Shown here: piece by piece, positions 37,693 through 47,625 of the stretch
Position numbering within the stretch: the first letter of the stretch is position 1
Layout of the letters: each line of letters starts with the position of its first letter
Assembly: GCA_009779265.1 (NCBI GenBank)
Contig: WREP01000009.1
Span: forward strand, 1 to 64,000
Length of the DNA: 64,000 nucleotides
Direction of reading: 5' to 3'
Origin: Betaproteobacteria bacterium
GTDB taxonomy: Bacteria > Pseudomonadota > Gammaproteobacteria > Burkholderiales > Rhodocyclaceae
The notes under the pieces: model-generated
The model's database searches: none
What the model saw: only the letters and a program-made list of their open reading frames with translations
What the model was told of the DNA's origin: nothing
Made by a program: the position numbers and the translations under genes

Positions 37693-38079
37693 TCAGGCGA
37701 CATCGGCGACGGCTTGATAAGCGGCGGCGTCGAGCAGTTGGTCGAGGTCGGCGGCGTTGTCCGGCTTGATCTTGAACAGCCAGGCGGCGTAGGCGTCCTG
37801 ATTGACCGATTCCGGCGCGTCGACGGCGGCCTGGTTGACCTCGGTGACGGCGCCGCTCACCGGCGCATAAACATCGGCGGCGGCCTTGACCGATTCGATC
37901 ACGGCGATTTCCTGCCCCGCCGCGAAATGCGCACCGGCTTCCGGCAGCTCGACGTAAACCAGATCGCCAAGGGCTTCCTGGGCGTGGTCGGTGATACCGA
38001 CCGTGACGCTGCCGTCGGCCTCGGGCCGCAGCCATTCGTGCGAGGCGGTGTACTTGAGATGGGCGGGGATGTTGGACAT
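37693..38079 (-). CDS. gcvH: Glycine cleavage system H protein
   Basis: [41 protein letters not shown]...[18 protein letters not shown]. Confidence 0.97.
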   Translation of the reverse strand: MSNIPAHLKYTASHEWLRPEADGSVTVGITDHAQEALGDLVYVELPEAGAHFAAGQEIAVIESVKAAADVYAPVSGAVTEVNQAAVDAPESVNQDAYAAWLFKIKPDNAADLDQLLDAAAYQAVADVA

Positions 38080-38127
38080 GAGAGTCTCCTGGTGCCTGGG
38101 GCGCTATTGGTTAAAGACTATATGAAA

Positions 38128-38201
38128 CTGGATTGCTTCGTCGCTTCGCTCCTCGCAATGGCGATGCAATGGTTGGCTGCGAGCGCAGCGAAGCAATCCA
38201 G
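38128..38201. repeat. Palindromic repeat CTGGATTGCTTCG...CGAAGCAATCCAG
   Basis: 13-bp perfect terminal inverted arms (38128-38140, 38189-38201) in the gcvT-gcvH gap. Confidence 0.8.
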
Positions 38202-38220
38202 AATTTGAATCAAAAATACC

Positions 38221-39318
38221 TTAGACGACGGCCTTGCCGTGGCGGACGAATACGGGTTTGACCACTTCGGCCCTGAGCAGCTTGCCGCGGATATCGACCT
38301 CGACGCTGTCGCCGATTTGCGTGCCGAGCGGCAGGCGGGCCAGAGCGATGGATTGTTCCAGGGTCGGCGAAAAGCCGCCGGAAGTGATTTCTCCCTCGCC
38401 CAAGGCGGTGACGACCCGCTGGTGGCTGCGCAGCACGCCTTTGTCGCGCAGGATCAGGCCGAGAAATGCCTTCTGCTGGCCCTTGGCGGCAAGGGCGGCG
38501 CGGCCGGTGAAAGCGCGCCCGTCCTGCATGGCAACGGTCCAGGCCAGACCGGCATCGAGCGGCGAGACGCTTTCATCCATGTCCTGACCGTAGAGATTCA
38601 TGCCCGCCTCCAGGCGCAGGGTGTCGCGGGCGCCCAAACCGCAGGGCGCGACGCCGGCGGCCTTGAGGGCATTCCACAGAGTTTCGGCCTCATCGGCGGG
38701 GAGCATGATTTCGTAACCATCCTCGCCGGTGTAGCCGGTGCGGGCGATGAAACAGCGATCGACCTCGGCGGCGAAAAAGGGCTTCAGTTCGGCGATTGCC
38801 GCCTTGGCTTGTGGCAATGCCTGTTCCACCCTGGCGCGGGCATTCGGCCCCTGCACGGCGATCATGGCGAAGGCGCCGTCGCCCTCGCGGCGCGGCGCGA
38901 TGCTCACGTCGAGCTGCCATTCGGCGGGCCTGGCCCGCATCCAGGCCAGATCCTTGGCGGCGGTGCCGGCGTTGATGACGAGGCGGAAGCGCCGCTCGTC
39001 AAGAAAATAGACGATCAGATCGTCGATGACGCCGCCGGCCTCATTCAGCATCGCCGAATACAGCGCCTTGCCCGACACGGTCAGCTTGGCGACGTCGTTG
39101 GCGAGCAGGCGCGACAGGAAGGGGCGGCAATCGACTCCGGTGAGATCGACCGGACACATGTGCGACACGTCGAACATGCCGCAATCGTTACGCACCGCGT
39201 GATGCTCGGCGATCTGCGAACCGTAGTGGAGCGGCATCTCCCAGCCGCCAAAATCGACCATCCGGGCGCCAAGCGCGCAATGGGCAGCGTTGAGCGGGGT
39301 TTTCTTCAGCATAGCCAT
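38221..39318 (-). CDS. gcvT: Aminomethyltransferase (glycine cleavage T protein)
   Basis: [65 protein letters not shown]; start placed at 39318 rather than 39570. Confidence 0.96.
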   Translation of the reverse strand: MAMLKKTPLNAAHCALGARMVDFGGWEMPLHYGSQIAEHHAVRNDCGMFDVSHMCPVDLTGVDCRPFLSRLLANDVAKLTVSGKALYSAMLNEAGGVIDDLIVYFLDERRFRLVINAGTAAKDLAWMRARPAEWQLDVSIAPRREGDGAFAMIAVQGPNARARVEQALPQAKAAIAELKPFFAAEVDRCFIARTGYTGEDGYEIMLPADEAETLWNALKAAGVAPCGLGARDTLRLEAGMNLYGQDMDESVSPLDAGLAWTVAMQDGRAFTGRAALAAKGQQKAFLGLILRDKGVLRSHQRVVTALGEGEITSGGFSPTLEQSIALARLPLGTQIGDSVEVDIRGKLLRAEVVKPVFVRHGKAVV

Positions 39319-39519
39319 CCTTGGTAAGCTCGTTCTGGAAGCGACGGTGAAACAGGACATTTCTCGCGCTTCACCCGCCGCCATGCGGAACTCAACACTA
39401 TAACGAGGCGGTCCGGCGGTGGCAACCACCGCGCCGGGCAGGCGCAGCTTGCATGCGATTGCCCGCCCCGCCGCGCCAAAATCAGCCGTAAACCCCCTTC
39501 GTGATAAACTCTTTGGCTT

Positions 39520-40377
39520 TTGCAGACCTTGCCCTTCGTGTCGCCCGCCAACTTCGATTTCCATTGTCATTCAATCGTTTCCGACGGCCTTCTGCCGCCC
39601 GAGGCGTTGGCGTTGCGGGCGGCGGCGAATGGGGTCGATTTGTGGGCGCTGACCGATCACGACGATCTCGGCGGCTTGGCCGCCGCCCGCGCGGCGGCCG
39701 AGGCGGCGGGCATGGGCTTCGTCGATGGCGTCGAGATTTCGATCGAATGGCAGGAGATGCCGATCCATATCGTCGGCCTGGGTTTTGCCGCCGCCGATCC
39801 GGTTCTGGCCGTCGGCCTCGATGCAATACGCACCGGCCGCATCGAGCGCGCCCGGCGGATGGGGGCGGCGCTGGCCGCCATCGGCATTCCCGACGTGTAC
39901 GAAGGGGCTTTGTGCTTTGTCACCAATCCGAGCCTGGTTTCGCGCGCCCATTTCGCCCGCTATCTCGTGTCTATCGGCATCGCCCGCGACGTGCCGGGCG
40001 TTTTTCAGCACTACTTGTCACCGGGCAAGCCGGGTTACGTCGATCACCGCTGGGCGACGCTGGCCGAGGCGGTCGGCTGGATTCACGGCGCTGGCGGCGT
40101 TGCCGTGGTCGCTCATCCGGGGCGCTACAAGATGTCCGGCAAGGAGATGGGCAAGTTTCTCGACGATTTCAAGGATCTGGGCGGGCAGGGCATCGAGGTC
40201 GCCAGCGGCAGCCATTCGCCTGACCATATGGCGCATTTCGCCCGGCTGGCCCGGCGCTACGCCTTTCACGCTTCGCGCGGCTCGGATTTTCATGGCCCGC
40301 TGGAAAGTTATGCCGATCTCGGCCGCTTGCCGCCCTTGCCCGACGATCTGAAGCCGGTCTGGCGCCTGTTCCGCTAA
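39520..40377 (+). CDS. PHP-domain phosphoesterase (RNase AM / 3',5'-nucleoside bisphosphate phosphatase-like)
   Basis: [58 protein letters not shown]. Confidence 0.88.
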   Translation: MQTLPFVSPANFDFHCHSIVSDGLLPPEALALRAAANGVDLWALTDHDDLGGLAAARAAAEAAGMGFVDGVEISIEWQEMPIHIVGLGFAAADPVLAVGLDAIRTGRIERARRMGAALAAIGIPDVYEGALCFVTNPSLVSRAHFARYLVSIGIARDVPGVFQHYLSPGKPGYVDHRWATLAEAVGWIHGAGGVAVVAHPGRYKMSGKEMGKFLDDFKDLGGQGIEVASGSHSPDHMAHFARLARRYAFHASRGSDFHGPLESYADLGRLPPLPDDLKPVWRLFR

Positions 40378-40379
40378 TC

Positions 40380-41006
40380 ATGGCCCGCGTCGTCAATATT
40401 CACCCGGATTCGCCGCAGCCCCGGCTGCTGGCGCAGGCCGCCGACTTCATCCGCAACGGCGATCTGGTCGCGCTGCCGACCGATTCCTGCTACGCCCTCG
40501 GCTGCCATCTCGGCGACAAGGATGCGATGGACCGCATCCGCCTGATCCGCCAGATGGACGCCCGCCATCATTTGACCCTGATGGTGCGCGACCTCTCGCA
40601 AATCGCCCATTTTGCCCGTGTCGACAATGTTCAGTACCGCCTGCTCAAGGCCACCACGCCGGGCAGCTACACCTTCATTCTCGAAGGCACCAAGGAACTG
40701 CCGCGCCGCGTGCTGCATCCGAAGCGCAAGACCATCGGCGTGCGCGTACCCGATCATCCGGTGGCGCTGGCCCTGCTCGCCGAACTGGGCGAGCCGCTCT
40801 TGACGACGACCCTGCAACTGCCGGGTGACGAGGCGCCACTGACCGAGGGCTGGGAAATCGCCGAGCGCCTCGACGAGCAGGTGGAATTGATCCTCGACTG
40901 CGGTCACTGCGGCAACGAGTCGACCACGGTCATCGACCTGACCGGCCGCGTGCCGGAATTGATCCGCGCCGGCCGCGGCTCGCTGGCCCCCTTTGGACTC
41001 GATTGA
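40380..41006 (+). CDS. YciO/YrdC/Sua5 family L-threonylcarbamoyladenylate synthase-like protein
   Basis: GDLVALPTDSCYALGCHLGDKDAMDRIRLIRQMDARHHLTLMVRDLS...PGSYTFILEGTKELPRR. Confidence 0.88.
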   Translation: MARVVNIHPDSPQPRLLAQAADFIRNGDLVALPTDSCYALGCHLGDKDAMDRIRLIRQMDARHHLTLMVRDLSQIAHFARVDNVQYRLLKATTPGSYTFILEGTKELPRRVLHPKRKTIGVRVPDHPVALALLAELGEPLLTTTLQLPGDEAPLTEGWEIAERLDEQVELILDCGHCGNESTTVIDLTGRVPELIRAGRGSLAPFGLD

Positions 41007-41008
41007 GC

Positions 41009-41662
41009 ATGCTTGATCCCAACACCCTGATCCAGACCATCGCTGTCGCCGCGTTGCCGGTGATTTTCGCCATCACCCTGCACGAGGCAGCGCATGGCTA
41101 CGCGGCCCGTCATTTCGGCGATCCGACGGCCTGGCAGATGGGGCGCATCAGCCTCAACCCGCTGCGCCACATCGACCCGATCGGCACCATTTTGATTCCG
41201 CTGCTGATCCTGTTGTTTTCCGGCGGCAAGTTCCTGTTCGGCTACGCCAAGCCGGTGCCGGTCGATTTCGGCCGCTTGCGCAACCCCAAGCGCGACATGT
41301 TGTGGGTGGCCCTGGCCGGTCCGGCGGCCAACCTGTTCATGGCCTGCTGCTGGGCCTTGTTGTTGAAGTGGACCAGTGACCCGGCGACGGGCAGCAATTT
41401 CCTGTCGGAGATGAGTGGGATCGGCCTCATCGTCAATTGCGTGCTGATGGTGCTCAACCTGCTGCCACTGCCGCCGCTCGACGGCGGGCGCATCGCCGTC
41501 AGCCTGCTGCCGCATCGTCTGGCCTGGCGTTTCGCCCGGATCGAGCCGTGGGGTTTTCCCATTCTGCTGCTGCTCTTGTTTACCGGTATCCTCGGCGCGC
41601 TCATGGAGCCGGTGGTTGATTTCTCGATATCCCTTATCGCATCCTTTTTCGGACTTTACTGA
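41009..41662 (+). CDS. Site-2 protease family (M50) membrane protein
   Basis: ITLHEAAHGYAARHFGDPTA HExxH-type motif; LNLLPLPPLDGGRI. Confidence 0.88.
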   Translation: MLDPNTLIQTIAVAALPVIFAITLHEAAHGYAARHFGDPTAWQMGRISLNPLRHIDPIGTILIPLLILLFSGGKFLFGYAKPVPVDFGRLRNPKRDMLWVALAGPAANLFMACCWALLLKWTSDPATGSNFLSEMSGIGLIVNCVLMVLNLLPLPPLDGGRIAVSLLPHRLAWRFARIEPWGFPILLLLLFTGILGALMEPVVDFSISLIASFFGLY

Positions 41663-41668
41663 TCGACC

Positions 41669-42871
41669 ATGTACGCAGAACGTGTCCTTTCCGGCATGCG
41701 CCCGACCGGCGCTCTCCACCTCGGCCATTATCACGGCGTGTTGAAGAACTGGGTCAGGCTCCAGCATGACTATCCCTGTCTCTTCTTCGTCGCCGACTGG
41801 CACGCGCTGACCACGCAATACGACGATCCGCGCGGCATCGAGCAGGCATCCTGGGATATGCTGATCGACTGGTTGGCGGCGGGCGTCGATCCGGAAAAGG
41901 CGACCCTCTTCATCCAGTCGCAGGTGATCGAACACGCCGAACTGCATCTCTTGCTGTCCATGATGACGCCGCTCGGCTGGCTCGAACGGGTGCCGACCTA
42001 CAAGGACCAGCAGGAAAAGCTGGCCGGCAAGGATCTGACCACCTACGGCTTTCTCGGCTATCCGCTCCTGATGAGCGCCGATATCCTGATCTACCGCGCC
42101 GACAAGGTGCCGGTCGGCGAGGATCAGATTCCGCACGTCGAATTCACCCGCGAGCTGGCGCGGCGCTTCAATCATCTGTATGGCCGCGAGCCGGGTTTCG
42201 AGGAAAAGGTCGAGGCGGCGCTGGCGGCGCTCAATAGCAAGAATCGCCGCGCCTACAAGGAAGCGCGCACCCGCTTCCAGCAGAATGGCGACCGCGAGGC
42301 GCTGGCGCGCGGCAAGGCGTTGCTCCAGGAAATCGCCGGCCTGCCGGCCGTCGACCGCGAGCGTCTGGCCGGTTCCCTCGAAGGCAGCGGCAAGATGATC
42401 CTGGTCGAGCCGGGCTACCTGCTGACCGAGGAAGCGAAAATGCCCGGCCTCGACGGCCAGAAAATGTCCAAGTCCTACGGCAACACCATTACCCTGCGCG
42501 AGCCGGAAGAATCGGTGGCGCGCAAGGTGCGCGCCATGCCGACCGACACCCAGCGCGTGCGCCGCAACGATCCCGGCGACCCGGAACGCTGCCCGGTGTG
42601 GCAACTGCATCAGGTTTATACCGATGCGGCGACGCGCGAACAACTCGGCCAGGGTTGCCGGACGGCCGGCATCGGTTGCCTCGACTGCAAGCAGCCGGTG
42701 ATCGACGGCATCCTGCGCGAACAGGCGCCGATGCGCGAACGTGCCCAGATCTATCTCGATCAGCCGGCGCTGCTGCGCGACATCGCCGCCGCCGGTTGCG
42801 ACAAAGCGCGCGAACTGGCGCGCGAAACCCTGCGCGACGTGCGCGCCGCGATGGGTCTGGCCGCCTGCTGA
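41669..42871 (+). CDS. trpS: Tryptophan-tRNA ligase
   Basis: SGMRPTGALHLGHYHGVLKNW, GQKMSKSYGNTI (KMSKS). Confidence 0.96.
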   Translation: MYAERVLSGMRPTGALHLGHYHGVLKNWVRLQHDYPCLFFVADWHALTTQYDDPRGIEQASWDMLIDWLAAGVDPEKATLFIQSQVIEHAELHLLLSMMTPLGWLERVPTYKDQQEKLAGKDLTTYGFLGYPLLMSADILIYRADKVPVGEDQIPHVEFTRELARRFNHLYGREPGFEEKVEAALAALNSKNRRAYKEARTRFQQNGDREALARGKALLQEIAGLPAVDRERLAGSLEGSGKMILVEPGYLLTEEAKMPGLDGQKMSKSYGNTITLREPEESVARKVRAMPTDTQRVRRNDPGDPERCPVWQLHQVYTDAATREQLGQGCRTAGIGCLDCKQPVIDGILREQAPMRERAQIYLDQPALLRDIAAAGCDKARELARETLRDVRAAMGLAAC

Positions 42872-42907
42872 TGCAGGGTAATCGCATGAATGCCATTGTC
42901 GTGGCAG

Positions 42908-43029
42908 GCAACCCCTCCCCGACCCTCCCCTACGCTGCGCGCAAGGGAGGGAGAAAACCCGTGGCGCGCGCAGGCTGCGGCTCCCTCCCTTTCGGGCGAA
43001 GCCCGAAGGGGAGGGGTGGGGAGGGGTGG
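42908..43029. repeat. GC-rich dispersed repeat with CTCCCTCCCTTTCGGGC...GCCCGAAGGGGAGGGG arms
   Basis: Inverted purine/pyrimidine-rich arms between trpS and scpA; related segment at 45391-45438. Confidence 0.7.
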
Positions 43030-43079
43030 TTTCTAATGGCATTGGCATTCGCGCGATCGCCCCGCCTGCGGATGCCGGG

Positions 43080-43919
43080 ATGAACACCGCCGTCGACATC
43101 CGGGAGGCGGCGTCGGCCGATCCGGTGGCGCTGATTTATGGTCAGCCGCTGGAACAGTTGCCGCTCGATCTCTACATCCCGCCGGATGCACTGGCGGTGA
43201 TGCTCGACGCCTTCGAGGGGCCGCTCGACCTTCTGCTTTATCTGATCCGCAAGGCCAATGTCGACATCCTCGACATTCCGATGGCGCCGCTGACCCGCCA
43301 GTATTTCGACTACATCGAGAACCTGCGCGCCCGCAATCTCGAACTGGCGGCGGATTATCTGGTGATGGCGGCGATGCTCATCGAGATCAAGTCGCGCACC
43401 TTGCTGCCGCGCCCGAAACTGCCCGGCGGCGAGGAGCCGGAAGACCCGCGCGCCGAACTGGTGCGCCGGCTGATGGAATACGAGCAGATGAAAATCGCCG
43501 GCCACAAGCTGGACGAGCAGCCGCAGGCCGGACGCGAATTCTTCTGGGTCGAAACCCTGGTCGAAAAGTCGCTGCATGTGCGCCAGCCGGAAGTCTCGGT
43601 CGCCGATCTCAAGGAAGCCTGGCTGGCGATCATCCGCCAGGCCGGCCTGAAAAAGCACCACAAGATCGCCCGCGAGGAACTGTCGGTGCGCGAGCACATG
43701 GCCATCATCCTGCGCGCCTTGCGCGAGCGCGGCGATTTCGTCCGCTTCGAGAGCCTGTTCGCGGCGGAAATGGGCGTGCCCGGGCTGGTCGTGCATTTTC
43801 TGGCGCTGCTCGAACTGGCCCGCGAAAAAATGGTCGAGATGACCCAGAGCGAAGCCTTTCAACCCATTTACGTGCGAGTATTCGACGGTGGAACCGAGCC
43901 AGGTCAAGAAAATTCTTGA
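43080..43919 (+). CDS. scpA: Segregation and condensation protein A
   Basis: [39 protein letters not shown]; followed by scpB. Confidence 0.93.
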   Translation: MNTAVDIREAASADPVALIYGQPLEQLPLDLYIPPDALAVMLDAFEGPLDLLLYLIRKANVDILDIPMAPLTRQYFDYIENLRARNLELAADYLVMAAMLIEIKSRTLLPRPKLPGGEEPEDPRAELVRRLMEYEQMKIAGHKLDEQPQAGREFFWVETLVEKSLHVRQPEVSVADLKEAWLAIIRQAGLKKHHKIAREELSVREHMAIILRALRERGDFVRFESLFAAEMGVPGLVVHFLALLELAREKMVEMTQSEAFQPIYVRVFDGGTEPGQENS

Positions 43920-44436
43920 AGCGGCGCTGCTCGCCGCGCGCGAGCCGATGACGCCGCACGATATGCGCAAGATGTTCGCCGACGAACTGTCCGCCGACAC
44001 CCTGCGCAAGCTGCTCGACGAATTGCGCGAGGAATGGGCCGAACGCCCGGCGGAACTGATCCAGTTGGCCTCCGGCTGGCGCTTTCGCACGCGGGCCGAG
44101 TACATGCCCTATCTGGAGCGCCTGAATCCGGAAAAACCGCCAAAATATTCCCGCGCCCTCTTGGAAACCCTGGCCATCATCGCCTACCGCCAGCCCGTCA
44201 CGCGCGGCGACATCGAGGAAATACGCGGCGTCGCGGTCAATGCCAATGTGATTCGCACGCTGGAAGAACGCGGCTGGATCGACGTTGTCGGCCACCGCGA
44301 AACGCCGGGCCGGCCGGCGCTCTTGGCCACCACCAAACAATTCCTCGACGACCTCGGCCTCTGCGCCTTGAGCGAATTGCCGCCGCTGGAACAAATCGGA
44401 CAGACTTTGGAGTTGCATCATGAAAACCCCCAATAA
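43888..44436 (+). CDS. scpB: Segregation and condensation protein B
   Basis: [16 protein letters not shown]...[60 protein letters not shown]; overlaps scpA by ~32 nt (GTG start). Confidence 0.93.
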   Translation: MEPSQVKKILEAALLAAREPMTPHDMRKMFADELSADTLRKLLDELREEWAERPAELIQLASGWRFRTRAEYMPYLERLNPEKPPKYSRALLETLAIIAYRQPVTRGDIEEIRGVAVNANVIRTLEERGWIDVVGHRETPGRPALLATTKQFLDDLGLCALSELPPLEQIGQTLELHHENPQ

Positions 44437-45376
44437 ACCCACATCCCCCCGCCCGTCGCAAAAGAACGGCGCGGAAACCTCCGCCGCCGGCCGCCGTGGC
44501 CGGCAGGAAGAACGTTTGGAAAAAGCGCCAGCCAAAGCGCCAAGCCCACGCCGTCAGGGCGTCGTTCCGGGCGGCCGCGCCAATCGCGGCGCCATCGGTC
44601 GCAACGGCAAACCGCTGGTCGAAGCCAAGCCGGAGCGTCTGCAAAAGGTGCTGGCCCAGGCCGGCGTCGGCTCGCGGCGCGAAATGGAAGAATGGATCAT
44701 CGCCGGCAAGGTCAGCGTCAATGGCGAAACCGCCACCATCGGCCAGTCGGTGGTGCCGACCGACAAGGTGAAAATTGGCGGTCGCCTCATCAACATCCGC
44801 TTCACCGGCAGCGCCCGGCCGCCGCGCGTGCTGCTCTACCACAAGCCGGAAGGCGAAATCGTCTCGCGCGACGACCCGGATGGCCGCCCCTCGGTATTCG
44901 CCGCCCTGCCGCGCCTGCGCGGCGGCCGCTGGATCGCCGTCGGCCGCCTCGATTTCAATACCTCCGGCCTCTTGCTCTTCACCACCTCCGGCGATCTAGC
45001 CAATCGCCTGATGCACCCGAGCGCGGAACTGGTTCGCGAATACGCCGTGCGCGTCCTCGGCGAACTGACGCCGGAAGCGCAGCGCCAACTGTGCGAGGGC
45101 ATTGAGCTGGAAGACGGCCCGGCGGCCTTCACCCGGCTGGTCGACGCCGGCGGCGAAGGCGCCAACCGCTGGTATCGCGTCAGCCTCTTCGAGGGGCGCA
45201 ACCGCGAAGTGCGCCGCATGTTCGAAGCCGTCGGCTGCACCGTCAGCCGCCTCATGCGCGTCCGCTACGGCCCCTTCGCCCTGCCGCCGCAACTGAAGCG
45301 CGGGCGGGCGCGGGAATTGGCGGAGGACGAAGTCAAGGCGCTGCTGCGCGAATTGGGGAAAAAGCCGGAAGCGTGA
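44420..45376 (+). CDS. rluB: 23S rRNA pseudouridine synthase B family
   Basis: S4-like domain [64 protein letters not shown]. Confidence 0.93.
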   Translation: MKTPNKPTSPRPSQKNGAETSAAGRRGRQEERLEKAPAKAPSPRRQGVVPGGRANRGAIGRNGKPLVEAKPERLQKVLAQAGVGSRREMEEWIIAGKVSVNGETATIGQSVVPTDKVKIGGRLINIRFTGSARPPRVLLYHKPEGEIVSRDDPDGRPSVFAALPRLRGGRWIAVGRLDFNTSGLLLFTTSGDLANRLMHPSAELVREYAVRVLGELTPEAQRQLCEGIELEDGPAAFTRLVDAGGEGANRWYRVSLFEGRNREVRRMFEAVGCTVSRLMRVRYGPFALPPQLKRGRARELAEDEVKALLRELGKKPEA

Positions 45377-45390
45377 CGCGACGGCGCCTT

Positions 45391-45438
45391 ACTCCCTTAC
45401 TTTCGGGCAAAGCCCGAGGGGGAGGGGCGGGGAGGGGT
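45391..45438. repeat. GC-rich repeat fragment (TTTCGGGCAAAGCCCGAGGGGGAGGGGCGGGGAGGGGT)
   Basis: Same TTTCGGGC...GCCCGA..GGGGAGGGG unit as 42.9-43.0 kb. Confidence 0.65.
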
Positions 45439-45639
45439 AACGGCGGTTAATCCCGGCCATCGCGCCCGGATGTGGCGCGGCTTGTCCAACCTACGATCCT
45501 TGCGCGAGGTGGGGAGATCACGGGCGTGACGCCCGGCGAGGGCAGATAGTCCGCCGGATTCATTTACCTGAAGGCGCAAACCCTTTATAATCCGCGGGTT
45601 TTTCCTTCCGCCGTCTCTGGCGGGCATCTTTTTTCACGA

Positions 45640-45664
45640 GATGGGCGTTGCGCCCATTTTTTAT
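45640..45664 (+). terminator. Terminator-like hairpin/attenuator directly before rimP
   Basis: GATGGGCG-TTG-CGCCCAT-TTTTTATTT a few nt before the rimP start. Confidence 0.7.
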
Positions 45665-45672
45665 TTGTGGTC

Positions 45673-46113
45673 ATGGATTTGAACGCGCTGATCGAAACGA
45701 CCGTAAGCGGTCTGGGCTATGAGCTGGTGGACATCGAGATGTCGCCGCGTGGCCGCCTTGTTCGCGTCTTTATCGACGCGCCGGGCAAGGAAAGTGGCGT
45801 CGACATCGAGGATTGCACCCGCGTCTCCAACCAGTTGACGCGCGTTTTCGAGGTCGAGGGCGTTGATTACGAGCGCCTCGAAGTCTCTTCGCCGGGACTC
45901 GATCGCGTGGTCAGGAAAGCCGAGGATTTTGAGCGTTTCGTTGGGCGGGACATTCAGATCAAGCTGCGCATTCCGCAGGGCAATCGCCGCAATTTTCAGG
46001 GCGAGCTGCTCGGCCTGAAGGATGGCAAGGTTGGCCTGCGCCTGGAAAAAGATGAAGTGGAACTGGAATTCGCCCATATCGAGAAGGCACGTCTGGTGCC
46101 GCGTTTCGACTGA
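45673..46113 (+). CDS. rimP: Ribosome maturation factor
   Basis: LGYELVDIEMSPRGRLVRVFIDAPG...GVDIEDCTRVSNQLTRVFEVEGVDYERLEVSSPGLDR. Start 45673 (ATG) or 45667 (GTG). Confidence 0.95.
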   Translation: MDLNALIETTVSGLGYELVDIEMSPRGRLVRVFIDAPGKESGVDIEDCTRVSNQLTRVFEVEGVDYERLEVSSPGLDRVVRKAEDFERFVGRDIQIKLRIPQGNRRNFQGELLGLKDGKVGLRLEKDEVELEFAHIEKARLVPRFD

Positions 46114-46134
46114 AGAATCAGGAGGTTGTAGCCC

Positions 46135-47607
46135 ATGAGCCGTGAAATTTTGCTGTTGGTCGATGCCCTGGCCCGCGAGAAGAACGTCGGCAAGGAAATC
46201 GTTTTCGCCGCCCTGGAGATGGCGCTCGCCTCCGCGACCAAGAAGCGCATCCACGACGAGGCCGACGTGCGTGTGTCGATCGATCGCAATACCGGCAATT
46301 ACGATTCCTTCCGTTGTTGGCGGGTGGTGGCCGATAGCGAGTATGTCAATGAATTCATGGAAATTCCGCTGTCGGAGGCGCAGAAGGACGATCCCGAAAT
46401 CGAGGCCGGCGATGCGCTGGAGGAGCCGCTGGAACCGATCGACTTCGGCCGCATCGGCGCCCAGGCTGCCAAGCAGGTGATTCTGCAAAAAATCCGCGAC
46501 GCCGAGCGCGAGCAGATTTTGACCGATTTCCTGGAGCGCAAGGAGCACGTCGTTTCCGGCACCATCAAGCGCATGGAACGCGGCAACGCCATCGTCGAGG
46601 CTGGCAAGATCGAGGCCCTGCTGCCGCGCGACCAGATGATCCCGAAGGAAAACCTGCGCGTCGGCGACCGCATCCGCGCCTATCTGCTGCGCATTGACCG
46701 CGGCGCCCGCGGCCCGCAGATCATCCTGTCGCGCACGGCGCCGGAATTCGTCATCAAGCTGTTCGATCTGGAAGTGCCAGAAATCGACGACGGCCTGATG
46801 GAGCTCAAGGCTTGCGCCCGCGATCCCGGCCTGCGCGCCAAGATCGCCGTCAAATCGAACGATCCGCGAGTCGATCCGATCGGCACCTGCGTTGGTCTGC
46901 GCGGCTCGCGCGTTACCGCCGTGCGCAACGAGATTGGCGGCGAGAATATCGACATCGTGCTGTGGTCGGCCGATCCGGCGCAATTCGTGATCGGCGCGCT
47001 GTCGCCGGCCGAGGTTTCCTCCATCGTTGTCGATGAGGAAAAGCATGTCATGGATGTCGTCGTCGACGAGGACAATCTCGCCATCGCCATCGGCCGCAAC
47101 GGCCAGAATGTCCGCCTCGCTTCCGAATTGACCGGCTGGACCATCAACCTGATGACCCAAGACGAATCGGTCAAGCGTTCCGAGGCGGAGTGCGCGGTGA
47201 CCCGCCTCACGTTCATGGAAAAGCTCGACATTGACGAGGAACTGGCCGATCTCCTGATCGAGGAAGGCTTCGCGACGCTGGAGGAAGTGGCCTACGTGCC
47301 GCTGGCCGAAATGCTGGAAATCGAGGGGCTGGACGAGGATATCGTCAACGAATTGCGCAATCGCGCGCGCAATGTCCTGCTGACCGAGGCCATCGTCATC
47401 GAGGAGAAGCTGGATGGCGTCGCCGAGGATCTGATCGGCCTCGAGGGCATGACGCGGGAACTGGCCGCCACCCTGGCCGAACACGAAGTCAAGACGCGTG
47501 ACGACCTCGCCGAACTGGCGGTGGATGAACTCACGGAAATGACCGGCATCGACGAAGAGCGTGCCAAGGAACTTATTCTCAAGGCACGGGCTCACTGGTT
47601 CGAGTGA
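46135..47607 (+). CDS. nusA: Transcription termination/antitermination factor
   Basis: NusA N-terminal, S1/KH motifs ([47 protein letters not shown]). Confidence 0.97.
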   Translation: MSREILLLVDALAREKNVGKEIVFAALEMALASATKKRIHDEADVRVSIDRNTGNYDSFRCWRVVADSEYVNEFMEIPLSEAQKDDPEIEAGDALEEPLEPIDFGRIGAQAAKQVILQKIRDAEREQILTDFLERKEHVVSGTIKRMERGNAIVEAGKIEALLPRDQMIPKENLRVGDRIRAYLLRIDRGARGPQIILSRTAPEFVIKLFDLEVPEIDDGLMELKACARDPGLRAKIAVKSNDPRVDPIGTCVGLRGSRVTAVRNEIGGENIDIVLWSADPAQFVIGALSPAEVSSIVVDEEKHVMDVVVDEDNLAIAIGRNGQNVRLASELTGWTINLMTQDESVKRSEAECAVTRLTFMEKLDIDEELADLLIEEGFATLEEVAYVPLAEMLEIEGLDEDIVNELRNRARNVLLTEAIVIEEKLDGVAEDLIGLEGMTRELAATLAEHEVKTRDDLAELAVDELTEMTGIDEERAKELILKARAHWFE

Positions 47608-47625
47608 GCGGGGAGGTAGCAACAT

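Noticed and set aside
39319-39520. Possible glycine riboswitch upstream of gcvT
   Set aside because: Inspected by eye; no convincing tandem aptamer core was seen. A covariance-model search would be needed.
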